Below, piece after piece: positions 23,087 through 30,821 of a stretch of DNA of 64,000 nucleotides; the first letter of the stretch is position 1, and each line of letters begins with the position of its first letter. The notes below the pieces were generated by a model, which saw only the letters and a program-made list of their open reading frames with translations, ran no database searches and had not been told where the DNA came from. Source of the DNA: Nonomuraea maritima (GTDB lineage: Bacteria > Actinomycetota > Actinomycetes > Streptosporangiales > Streptosporangiaceae). The stretch covers positions 1 to 64,000 of the forward strand of contig NZ_FNFB01000006.1 in assembly GCF_900100395.1 (NCBI RefSeq), in the 5' to 3' direction. The position numbers were made by a program, and so were the translations under genes.

Positions 23087-23578
23087 ATGTCTCCCGTCGT
23101 GGTGGTCCTGCTGCTGTTCGCCGGGCTCTCGGAGGCGGCCGGTCGGATCCTGCCGCTCGTGGCCCGCCGTCCCGGCATGTCGCGCCGCAAAGCGGTCATG
23201 CTCCTGCTGTGCGGCGCCGCGGTCGAGGGCGCGGTGTTCGCGCTGTGGCCGCTGACCTCGTGGACGCTCGCCGAGCTGCTGGTGTCGCCTCCGCTGTCCG
23301 GCGTCGCCTCGCTGACCTGGACCCCGGGCATGGCCGCTCCGCTGCTGCTCGCCGCGATCCTGGCGTTCCCGCTGCTCGGGCCCCTGCTGCACCTGCTGCT
23401 CTTCGTGGGGGTCGGGGCCGGTCTCGTCACGCCGCTCGCCGCGACGACGGGGGTGGGCTGGTGGGCCGCCGCGGGCTGCGTGGCCGTCGCGGGCGTCGGG
23501 CTCGGCGTGACCGTCGAGGTTGTACGGCGCCTCGTGGCGAGGCTCAGCGGCGTGGCGCCACGGGGGCTGCTCGCATGA
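23087..23578 (+). CDS. Integral membrane protein of the patatin/glycosyltransferase operon
   Basis: A 163-residue protein with about four membrane helices: VVVVLLLFAGLSEAAGRI, AVMLLLCGAAVEGAVFALWP, APLLLAAILAFPLLGPLLHLLLFVGVG and a C-terminal pair (WWAAAGCVAVAGVGLGVTV). A basic motif ARRPGMSRRKA follows helix 1. I recognise no family. It begins 3 nt after the glycosyltransferase stop and its TGA overlaps the ATG of the next gene, so it is translated with them and probably forms the membrane part of the system. Confidence 0.8.
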   Translation: MSPVVVVLLLFAGLSEAAGRILPLVARRPGMSRRKAVMLLLCGAAVEGAVFALWPLTSWTLAELLVSPPLSGVASLTWTPGMAAPLLLAAILAFPLLGPLLHLLLFVGVGAGLVTPLAATTGVGWWAAAGCVAVAGVGLGVTVEVVRRLVARLSGVAPRGLLA

Positions 23579-24534
23579 TCGAGTTCCCGCTCTTCGCCCT
23601 GGTGCTCGGCCCCGTCCTGCTCGCCGAGGCCCTGCTGGCCCGCCACGAGGTCATGGCCTACACGGCCGGCTGGCGGACCCCCACCACCGAGCTTCCCCAC
23701 GGCATGCCGTACGCGCGGGGCGCCGACCCGGACCGGCCCCCTGCCGCGTACCTGGTCTACCTGGACGGCATCGGCAAGCGCCGCTTCACCGACACCCGCG
23801 ACGGCGGCCGGCTGGTCAAGGCCGTGATCGCCAAGGCGCCCGAACTGCGGGTGCTGGGCCAGGTGCAGCCGTACTCGCCGCTGGCGCACCCGCTGGTCAA
23901 CCGGCCGGTGTGGGAGTGGCTGCGGCACCGCGCCGGGATCCTGCTGTTCCTGCACAACGTCATGCAGATCTTCGTGGCCGCCGACCGGCGCTACCGTCCG
24001 CTGTACAACCACGCCGTGGGCGCCCAGATCGCCGACCAGCTGTGCCGGGCCGGTTACCGTCCAGGCAGCGGCGTCCCCGTGGTGCTGCTCAGCTACAGCG
24101 GCGGCGCCCAGGTCGCCACCGGCGCGGTGGAGGAGTTGCACGCCCGGCTGCGCGCCCCGCTGCGGCTGATCACCCTCGGCGGGTTCCACAACGGCGCCAA
24201 CGACCTCACCCACGTCCGCCACCTGTACCGGCTCACCAGCGGCAGCGACTGGATCGAACGGGTCGGCACCTGGATCTTCCCGCAGCGCTGGCCGCTGTTC
24301 CGCCGCAGCGGGTGGAACCGCGCCGTACGCGCCGGGAAGGTCAGCGCGTACGCGCTCGACCCGGCCACCCACATGGGACGGCGCAGCTACATCGACCCTG
24401 ACGAGCGGCTGCCCGACGGCCGCAGCCACCTCGACCGCACCGCCGACGCGGTGGTCGCGCTCATCCACGTCCATCCGTTCCCGGCCCGTCAGAACGCACG
24501 GCTGAACGCCGGTGAAGCGGGATCCGGCGGGTAG
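23575..24534 (+). CDS. Membrane-anchored alpha/beta-hydrolase-like protein
   Basis: A 319-residue protein. The N-terminal apolar helix (FPLFALVLGPVLLAEALL) is a likely anchor. The nucleophile elbow reads VVLLSYSGGAQVATGA (a GxSxG variant, S-Y-S-G-G), and a conserved His could be in THMGRRSYID; LRLITLGGFHNGAND has the look of a hydrolase strand. No family name comes to mind. The ATG overlaps the preceding TGA (ATGA). As last gene of the operon it may hydrolyse or transfer an acyl or glycosyl ester; function not established. Confidence 0.75.
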   Translation: MIEFPLFALVLGPVLLAEALLARHEVMAYTAGWRTPTTELPHGMPYARGADPDRPPAAYLVYLDGIGKRRFTDTRDGGRLVKAVIAKAPELRVLGQVQPYSPLAHPLVNRPVWEWLRHRAGILLFLHNVMQIFVAADRRYRPLYNHAVGAQIADQLCRAGYRPGSGVPVVLLSYSGGAQVATGAVEELHARLRAPLRLITLGGFHNGANDLTHVRHLYRLTSGSDWIERVGTWIFPQRWPLFRRSGWNRAVRAGKVSAYALDPATHMGRRSYIDPDERLPDGRSHLDRTADAVVALIHVHPFPARQNARLNAGEAGSGG

Positions 24535-24543
24535 CTGGGGCGC

Positions 24544-26301
24544 ATGAGGATCGAGGACTACGCGCTCATCGGGGACACGAGGTCGGCGGCCCTCGTCGGC
24601 CGCGACGGCTCGATCGACTGGCTCTGCCTGCCCCGGTTCGACTCGCCCGCCTGCTTCGCCAAGCTCGTGGGCGATCCGTCCAACGGGTACTGGCGGCTCG
24701 CGCCCGCCGGGCACACGACGGCCACGCGGCGCGCGTACGCCATGAACACGCTGATCCTGGAGACCGTGTGGGAGACCGCCACCGGAACCGTCAAGGTCGT
24801 CGACTTCATGCCTCCCCGGCACAGCAACCCCGACCTCGTCCGGATCGTGGAGGGTCTGTCCGGGACGGTCGACATGACCACGGAGCTCTGCATCCGGTTC
24901 GACTACGGCAGGATCGTTCCCTGGGTGCGCGCCGTCGGCGGACGCCTGCGCGCCATCGGCGGCCCCGACTCGGTCTGGATCGACACCCCCGTCCCCCTGG
25001 ACGGCGACGGACACCGGCACGCGGCCGCCTTCCCGGTCGCCGCGGGCGAGCGCCGGGCGTTCGTGTTCGCCTGGCAGCCCTCGCACGAGCCGGAACCCCA
25101 TCGGATGGACCCCGGTGAACAGCTCACCAAGACCAGGACGTTCTGGGCGGAATGGGCCTCCCGATGCCAGGCCACGGGCCCGTGGCGCGACGCGGTGGTC
25201 CGCTCGCTCATCACGCTGAAGGGGCTGACCTACAGCCCGACCGGCGGCATCGTGGCGGCTCCCACCACGTCGCTGCCCGAGCACCTCGGCGGCGTCCGCA
25301 ACTGGGACTACCGGTACTGCTGGCTGCGTGACGCGGGCATGACGCTCGACGCCCTGTCCAGGGCCGGTTACGTCGAGGAGGCGAGCGCCTGGCTCGACTG
25401 GCTGCTCCGCGCCGTCGCCGGCCGTCCCGAGGACCTTCAGGTCATGTACGGGGTGGCGGGCGAGCGGCGGCTCCCCGAGCAGACGCTGGACTGGCTGTCG
25501 GGGTACGAGGGGTCGCGTCCGGTGCGGATCGGCAACGACGCCGTCACCCAGCTCCAACTCGACGTCTACGGCCAGGTGGTCGGGTGCATCTACCAGGCCC
25601 GCAAGCACGGGATGCCGCCGCCGGACGACTACGCCTGGTCCACCGTCAGCAAGCTGATGGAGTTCATCGAACGCGGCTGGAACCAGCCCGACGAAGGGCT
25701 GTGGGAGGTCCGCGGCCGGCGGCGGCACTTCGTCCACTCCAAGGTCATGATGTGGGTGGCGGTCAGCCACCTGATCCGGTCCGTCGAGGAGTTCGGCCGC
25801 AGCGGTCCCGTCAACCGCTGGCGGGCCGTGCGCGACCGGATGCACACCGAGATCTGCGCCAAGGGCTTCGACCGGGAGCGCGGCACGTTCACCCAGTCGT
25901 ACGGCTCACGCGAGCTCGACGCGGCCCTGCTCCTCATCCCGATCGTCGGTTTCCTGCCGCCTGAGGACCCACGGGTCGTCGGTACGATCGACGCGATCCA
26001 GCGCGAGCTCATGACGGACGGGCTGCTCCTGCGCTACCCGATCGCCCAGCACAACGACGTGGACGGCCTGCCGGGGACCGAAGGCGTCTTCCTGGCGAGC
26101 AGCTTCTGGCTGGCCGAGGCGCTCGCCCTGGCCGGACGCAAGAACGAGGCCGTGGAGCTGTTCGAACGGCTGCTCGGCCTGGCCAACGACGTGGGCCTGC
26201 TCGCCGAGGAGTACGACCCCGTCGAGGCGCGGCAGCTCGGCAACTTCCCGCAGGCGTTCACCCACATCCACCTGATCCACGCCGCCCAGGCGCTCAGCTA
26301 G
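24544..26301 (+). CDS. Glycoside hydrolase family 15 protein (glucoamylase/trehalase-like)
   Basis: A 585-residue protein. The N-terminal beta-sandwich begins with the family signature IEDYALIGDTRSAALVGRDG. The (alpha/alpha)6 catalytic domain carries NWDYRYCWLRDA, QPDEGLWEVRG (candidate general acid Glu) and LLAEEYDP (candidate base Glu). This architecture matches mycobacterial GH15 trehalases as well as intracellular glucoamylases. No signal peptide, so cytoplasmic, hydrolysing trehalose or alpha-glucans. It starts 9 nt after the patatin operon and may be read through from it. Ends with a 4-nt convergent overlap with a kinase gene. Confidence 0.92.
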   Translation: MRIEDYALIGDTRSAALVGRDGSIDWLCLPRFDSPACFAKLVGDPSNGYWRLAPAGHTTATRRAYAMNTLILETVWETATGTVKVVDFMPPRHSNPDLVRIVEGLSGTVDMTTELCIRFDYGRIVPWVRAVGGRLRAIGGPDSVWIDTPVPLDGDGHRHAAAFPVAAGERRAFVFAWQPSHEPEPHRMDPGEQLTKTRTFWAEWASRCQATGPWRDAVVRSLITLKGLTYSPTGGIVAAPTTSLPEHLGGVRNWDYRYCWLRDAGMTLDALSRAGYVEEASAWLDWLLRAVAGRPEDLQVMYGVAGERRLPEQTLDWLSGYEGSRPVRIGNDAVTQLQLDVYGQVVGCIYQARKHGMPPPDDYAWSTVSKLMEFIERGWNQPDEGLWEVRGRRRHFVHSKVMMWVAVSHLIRSVEEFGRSGPVNRWRAVRDRMHTEICAKGFDRERGTFTQSYGSRELDAALLLIPIVGFLPPEDPRVVGTIDAIQRELMTDGLLLRYPIAQHNDVDGLPGTEGVFLASSFWLAEALALAGRKNEAVELFERLLGLANDVGLLAEEYDPVEARQLGNFPQAFTHIHLIHAAQALS

Positions 26302-27701
26302 GCCGTCAGCGCGTCGGCGACGGCCACGGCCAGCATGAGCAGCGGAATCACCATCATGAGCAGCATCGTGACCCGGGACTTCGCCCTGCGCGCCGTCGCC
26401 TCGGCCCACGTCTCGGCCGCGCTCCTGCCGCGCGACTCCTGGCGGCCGTGCGCGCCAGGCCGCGTGGCGTGGTTCCGCCGTACGGGCCCTGTCGCGGCGC
26501 CCTGACCGGACGGACGCGCGGCGGCGGCCGACAGCCGCCTCGCGGCAGCGGCCGCGGCGGCTGCCCGTAACGGTGACACGTTGCCCGGCGCTCGGGACGA
26601 CGCCGCGGAGAGCCGCCTGGCGGCTGCCTCGGCGGCGGCGGCCTGTAACGGCGACAGGTCGGCACCTCGCGACGGCGCCCCGGCGGGACGGGTCTGCGGG
26701 GAGGCGGGTACCTGAGGGCTTTCCTGGGGCCGGGTGGGTCGGGGCGGGAGGTCGGTGACCGTCGCCCGGGCGTCCTCCGGCGCGGCGGTCATGACGAGGG
26801 TGCGGACGACCTCGGCGACGGGCTCGGGCAACCACCCGGCCCCGGCGTAGAGGCCGGCGAGCCGATCGCCGTGCCCGAGGTGGCCCGCCATTTGGTCCAG
26901 CAGCGCCGAGGCGGTCGGGCGGTCGGCGGGCGACTTCGCGAGGCACCGTTCCACCAGCGGGCGCAGTCGCGGCGGGAGCGCCGCGAGGTCGGGCTCCTCG
27001 TGGACCGTGCGGTACCACAGGCCCTGCCACGACCCGCCGCCGAACGGTCCCGTGGCGGTGGCGGCGAACGCGAGCACCGCCCCGAGACAGAAGACGTCGG
27101 CCGCGGGCCCCACCGGCGCGCCGGTCAGCTGCTCGGGCGAGACGAACCCGGGGGTGCCGATGGCGATGCCCGTCCTGGTCAGACGGCTGCCCTCGACGGC
27201 CACGGAGATCCCGAAGTCGATGACCCGCGGGCCGTCGGCCCCCAGCAGCACGTTGGACGGCTTCAGGTCGCGGTGCACCACACCGGCCGCGTGGATCGAC
27301 TCGAGCGCCTCGGCCAGCCCCGCCCCCAGCGCGAGGACGTCCCGCTCGGGCCACGGCCCGTACTCGCCCACGGCCGCGTCGAGGGACATGCCGGGCACGT
27401 ACGCGGTAGCCAGCCACGGCGGCGTCCCCTCGGGATCGGCGTCCACCACCTCGGCGGTGAAGAACCCGCTCACCGTACGGGCCAGGGTGATCTCGCGCGC
27501 GAACCGCTGCCGGAAGTCGCGGTCGGCGGCCAGCTCAGGATGGACGACCTTCACCGCCACGACCCGCCCGCTGCGCGACCGCCCCAGGAAGACCCGGCCC
27601 ATCCCGCCGGCTCCCAGCCGCGACTCCAACCGGTAGGGGCCCACGCTGGACGGGTCGTGCGGCTGCAACGACTCGAACACCGGCACGCGCGCCTCCTCCA
27701 C
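26298..27701 (-). CDS. Serine/threonine protein kinase with C-terminal membrane helix
   Basis: A 467-residue PknB-type kinase. Domain about residues 20-275: Gly loop LGAGGMGRVFLG, catalytic Lys51 in VAVKVV, HRDLKPSN at 143-150, DFG, and GTPGFVSPEQ in the activation segment. A Pro/Ala-rich linker then holds two near-copies of a ~30-residue SPLxAAAAxAAARRLSAA unit. A single apolar helix (MLLMMVIPLLMLAVAVA) closes the protein within six residues of the end, so there is no extracellular sensor: a tail-anchored kinase. Substrate unknown. Confidence 0.92.
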   Translation of the reverse strand: MEEARVPVFESLQPHDPSSVGPYRLESRLGAGGMGRVFLGRSRSGRVVAVKVVHPELAADRDFRQRFAREITLARTVSGFFTAEVVDADPEGTPPWLATAYVPGMSLDAAVGEYGPWPERDVLALGAGLAEALESIHAAGVVHRDLKPSNVLLGADGPRVIDFGISVAVEGSRLTRTGIAIGTPGFVSPEQLTGAPVGPAADVFCLGAVLAFAATATGPFGGGSWQGLWYRTVHEEPDLAALPPRLRPLVERCLAKSPADRPTASALLDQMAGHLGHGDRLAGLYAGAGWLPEPVAEVVRTLVMTAAPEDARATVTDLPPRPTRPQESPQVPASPQTRPAGAPSRGADLSPLQAAAAEAAARRLSAASSRAPGNVSPLRAAAAAAAARRLSAAAARPSGQGAATGPVRRNHATRPGAHGRQESRGRSAAETWAEATARRAKSRVTMLLMMVIPLLMLAVAVADALTA

Positions 27702-27799
27702 GTGGGGATCATGACATCACGATCCGGCACACGGCGCTTCCCGCTCGGTGTGAAGCCTGTACCTCTCCCGTCGCGGGGCACGTGGGTAGCGTCGAAGGC

Positions 27800-28597
27800 A
27801 TGAGCCTCTCGTACGTGGTGACCGGTGGTGGGCGGGGGATCGGCAGGGCGGTGGTCGAGCGGCTGCTCGGCGAGAAGGACGAGAAGGACGACAAGGACGA
27901 GAAGAACACGGTGGTCGCCGTCGAACGCCACCCGGCGGCCCTCGCGTGGGCCGGCTCCCGCGTCGTCCGGGTGATCGGTGACGCGGCCGACGAGGAGGTC
28001 GCGGCCCGCGCGGCCGCGCTCGCCGAGGAGGCGGGCCCGCTGGCGGGCTGGGTCAACAACGCCGCCGTGTTCCGGGACGCCTCCGTGCACTCGTCCTCGA
28101 TCGCGCAGGTCAGGACGCTGATCGCGGCCAACCTCGACCTGGCCCTGGTGGGCTGCGCCACCGCCGTGCGGCACTTCATGGCCGTGGGCCGGCCGGGCGC
28201 CGTCGTCAACGTCACCTCCCACCAGGCGACGAGGGCGGTGCCTGGCAGCCTGCCGTACGCGACCGCGAAGGCCGCAGTGGAGGGCCTGACCAGGTCGCTC
28301 GCCGTCGAGTACGGCCGCCACGGCATCCGCGTCAACGCGGTGGCCCCCGGGTCCGTGGCCACCGAGCGGTACGAGGAGTTCCTCGCCGCGCGGAGCCAGG
28401 AGGAGGCCGCCGCCCTGGAGGGGGAGTTCGCGCGGCTGCACCCGCTGGGCCGCGTCGCCGATCCCGCCGAGGTGGCCTCGGTCGTGGCCTACCTGCTCTC
28501 CCCGGACGCGGCCTTCGTGACGGGCGCGACGATCCCCGTGGACGGCGGACGCACGGTCCTCGGCCTCGATCCCGAGATGCCCGACCCCCTGGCATGA
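27800..28597 (+). CDS. Short-chain dehydrogenase/reductase with a charged repeat insertion
   Basis: A 265-residue SDR: TGGGRGIG near residue 8, NNAA (variant of NNAG), catalytic Ser in VTSHQAT and YATAK. The C-terminal SPDAAFVTGATIPVDGGRT is typical of the FabG-like branch. After the first helix, residues 25-36 are a low-complexity EKDEKDDKDEKN stretch encoded by a GAGAAGGACG-type DNA repeat, absent from typical family members. ATG 27800 is preferred because the fold starts at once. Divergent from the kinase gene. Substrate unknown. Confidence 0.88.
   Translation: MSLSYVVTGGGRGIGRAVVERLLGEKDEKDDKDEKNTVVAVERHPAALAWAGSRVVRVIGDAADEEVAARAAALAEEAGPLAGWVNNAAVFRDASVHSSSIAQVRTLIAANLDLALVGCATAVRHFMAVGRPGAVVNVTSHQATRAVPGSLPYATAKAAVEGLTRSLAVEYGRHGIRVNAVAPGSVATERYEEFLAARSQEEAAALEGEFARLHPLGRVADPAEVASVVAYLLSPDAAFVTGATIPVDGGRTVLGLDPEMPDPLA
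27872..27907 (+). repeat. Short tandem repeat inside the SDR gene
   Basis: Four imperfect copies of a 9-nt GARAAGGAC unit in register with the codons, giving a Glu/Lys/Asp-rich loop. Such in-frame repeats can vary in copy number by slippage without breaking the frame. Confidence 0.75.
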
Positions 28598-28695
28598 GGC
28601 GAACCTGAAGGGTTTCGTAAGCCCGTCCGGCGAAGCTGAGGGCACCGAAAGGGAGGGCCGTTCCGCCCCCCGCTTCCCGGAACGAGGAGACACGC

Positions 28696-29235
28696 ATGCG
28701 CAAGCTCGTCGAGTCGACGTTCGTCACGCTGGACGGCACCATCGACCAGCCGCACCGGTGGGGCCCGCCGTACTGGGACGACGAGCACAACGCCTACAGC
28801 GAGGCGCTGGCGGTCGAGTGCGACGCCCTGCTGCTCGGCCGGGTGACGTACGAGGCGTTCGCCCAGGCCTGGCCCGCGATGGAGGCCGCCGGCGACGAGA
28901 GCGCCGCCCCCATGAACGCCCTGCCGAAGTACGTCGCCTCCAGGACCCTGACCGAGGCCACCTGGAACGCCACGATCATCCAGGGCGACGTCGCCAAGGA
29001 GGTCGCCCGGCTGAAGGAGCTGCCGGGCAAGAACATCCTGAAGTACGGCACCGGCGAGCTCGACCGCACGCTCCTGGAGCACAGGCTGGTGGACGAGTAC
29101 CACTTCTGGATCTTCCCGGTGCTCGCCGGGAGCGGTCAGCGCCTGTTCGACGGGGTCGACCTGACCCACCTGAGGCTCGCCAGGTCCACGCGGTTCGCCT
29201 CGGGCATCGTCGTCATGGTCTACGAACCGAAGTGA
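28696..29235 (+). CDS. Dihydrofolate-reductase-like protein (RibD C-terminal domain family)
   Basis: A 179-residue DHFR-fold protein of the YyaP/YwjB-type group. VESTFVTLDGTIDQP at the start, LLLGRVTYEAFAQAWP (NADPH-binding), KYGTGELDRTLLEHRLVDEYHFWIFPVLAGSGQRLF near the end (cited in pieces of the conserved pattern). Members are predicted NADPH reductases, physiological substrate unknown. A hairpin-free 98-nt leader with AACGAGGAGA before the ATG shows its own translation start. Confidence 0.9.
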   Translation: MRKLVESTFVTLDGTIDQPHRWGPPYWDDEHNAYSEALAVECDALLLGRVTYEAFAQAWPAMEAAGDESAAPMNALPKYVASRTLTEATWNATIIQGDVAKEVARLKELPGKNILKYGTGELDRTLLEHRLVDEYHFWIFPVLAGSGQRLFDGVDLTHLRLARSTRFASGIVVMVYEPK

Positions 29236-29433
29236 CTGGCAGCAAATCGGGTCAGGTCGGTGAGTTCATGAACGTTCGGAGAACGCACCTTTCGCGTTCC
29301 CGGGCTATCTCTTGACGGTACGGCGGCGTGGCGGAATTGATCATCTGGGTAGGAGTCAATCGCAGGTATCGCTACTTGCAGTGACCCGTCGAACGCGGGC
29401 CGCTCACAGTCGTACGCGTATCGGGGGGTTCGG

Positions 29434-30462
29434 ATGCGACTGGGAATGCTGAGTGGGGTGGGACTGCTCGCGGTTGCCACGATCATGGCAGGCTGCGGTT
29501 CGGAGCCACCCCAACCCGTCAAGGTCGACGCCAAGGTCGACGCCGCCGCCAGGCTGAAGGCCGCCAAGGACGCCAAGATACGCAACGCCGCCAAGGTCAA
29601 GGCCAACGAGCTCGGCCAGATCCCGGTCCTGATGTTCCACCGGGTCATCCCTTCACCGCAGACCACCGACGACCGTACGCCCAAGCAGTTCCGGGCCGAC
29701 CTGGAGCGGCTGGCGAAGGAGGGCTACGTGCCGGTCACGGCCGCCGAGATGGTGACCGGAAAGATCGACATCCCGGCCGGCAAGTACCCGGTGGTCCTGA
29801 CCTTCGACGACTCGTCCCCGTCGCAGCTGACCCTGAACGCCGTGGGCGTCCCGCAGAAGGACACCGCTGTGGCGATCATGAAGGAGGTGGCCGCCAAGTA
29901 CCCGGGCTGGCGGCCGAAGGCCACGTTCTTCGTGACGCGCGACCTGTTCGGCAAGACCACGACAGAGGAACAGGCGCAGGCGCTCCTGTGGCTGAAGGAC
30001 AACGGCTTCGAGATCGCCAACCACACCCGCGACCACCTCAACCTGCGCTCGATCTCGCAGGCCCAGGTCGAGGAGCAGATCGGCTCGATCGGCAAGACGA
30101 TCGAGCAGCTGACGTACACCAAGCCCGTCACCATCGCCCTGCCGTACGGCGCCCAGCCGAAGAAGAAGGACTGGGCGCTGAACGGCAAGGGCTACAAGCA
30201 CAAGGGCGCCTTCCTCGCCGGGTACACGCCGGCGCCCGCGCCGTTCAGCAAGTCGTTCGACGCGGCCGGCGTCCCGCGGATCAAGGTCATGGAGAAGAAG
30301 GGCGACTGCGCCCAGTTCTGCTCCGAGGCCTGGCTCGACTGGCTGAAGAAGAACCCGGACATGCGGTACACCTCCGATGGTGACCCGAAGACCGTGGCGT
30401 ACCCGAAGTTCAAGCAGCCGTACCTGCGCAAGTCCTTCAGCGCCATGAGTCTGCCCTACTGA
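29434..30462 (+). CDS. Secreted polysaccharide-deacetylase lipoprotein
   Basis: A 342-residue protein. Signal peptide with lipobox IMAGC (Cys20) is followed by a Lys/Ala-rich linker (KVDAKVDAAARLKAAKDAK) and a NodB domain from about residue 65. Metal/catalytic motifs are TFDDSSPSQ (canonical TFDDG changed to DS) and NHTRDHLNL (HxxxH). The third motif appears as LPYGAQPKKK. It should deacetylate or cleave a cell-wall or exopolysaccharide on the outer face of the membrane. Stand-alone gene with a 198-nt leader and a perfect hairpin after the stop. Confidence 0.9.
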   Translation: MRLGMLSGVGLLAVATIMAGCGSEPPQPVKVDAKVDAAARLKAAKDAKIRNAAKVKANELGQIPVLMFHRVIPSPQTTDDRTPKQFRADLERLAKEGYVPVTAAEMVTGKIDIPAGKYPVVLTFDDSSPSQLTLNAVGVPQKDTAVAIMKEVAAKYPGWRPKATFFVTRDLFGKTTTEEQAQALLWLKDNGFEIANHTRDHLNLRSISQAQVEEQIGSIGKTIEQLTYTKPVTIALPYGAQPKKKDWALNGKGYKHKGAFLAGYTPAPAPFSKSFDAAGVPRIKVMEKKGDCAQFCSEAWLDWLKKNPDMRYTSDGDPKTVAYPKFKQPYLRKSFSAMSLPY

Positions 30463-30470
30463 CGGGCGTC

Positions 30471-30504
30471 GCGTGAGCCCGGCCCGCGCGGGCCGGGCTC
30501 ACGC
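30471..30504 (+). terminator. Perfect 34-bp palindromic terminator
   Basis: 17-bp arms with no loop mismatch (left arm GCGTGAGCCCGGCCCGC), beginning 8 nt after the deacetylase stop. There is no T run; the extreme GC content is typical of actinobacterial terminators. It is a complete palindrome, so it could also work for the other strand. Confidence 0.75.
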
Positions 30505-30821
30505 ATGTCCTGCTCCGGGAACGAAGAGCACGCCCACCGCCCGGTAACCTCATGGCGCGGCGCCGTACGGCGCCGGCTACGGGGATGTGAGGCAGTGAAC
30601 ACGCCGGTCGAGCGCCTTCGGGGGTTCGCGGGACGCGACGTCCGGCGCGGTGCACCGGCGTCCCGGGCCACCCGTCCGGGGGCTCCGGAGACGCGCGACG
30701 TACCGGAAACCTCGACGGAAGAGGCGAAGCCGTGACGTCACGAAGCCTTAACAGATCCGCGAGGATCGGCCGGGCGTCGTAAAGTTTGCGTCGATGGGTG
30801 CAGGACACGTGGGGATGACGA
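30505..30821. other. Spacer before the kinase/solute-binding fusion gene
   Basis: About 317 nt. Contains a 16-bp palindrome GGCGCCGTACGGCGCC at 30559-30574 and a GTG-started 46-codon frame (30595-30735) of Arg/Pro/Ala-rich composition that I do not consider a secure gene. The last 90 nt, including TTAACA near 30749 and TAAAGT near 30780, should hold the promoter of the downstream kinase gene. Confidence 0.35.

Noticed and set aside
30595..30735. A GTG-started 46-codon frame before the kinase fusion gene
   Set aside because: Arg/Pro/Ala-rich, no domain or membrane signature, weak ribosome site; kept only as part of the spacer description.
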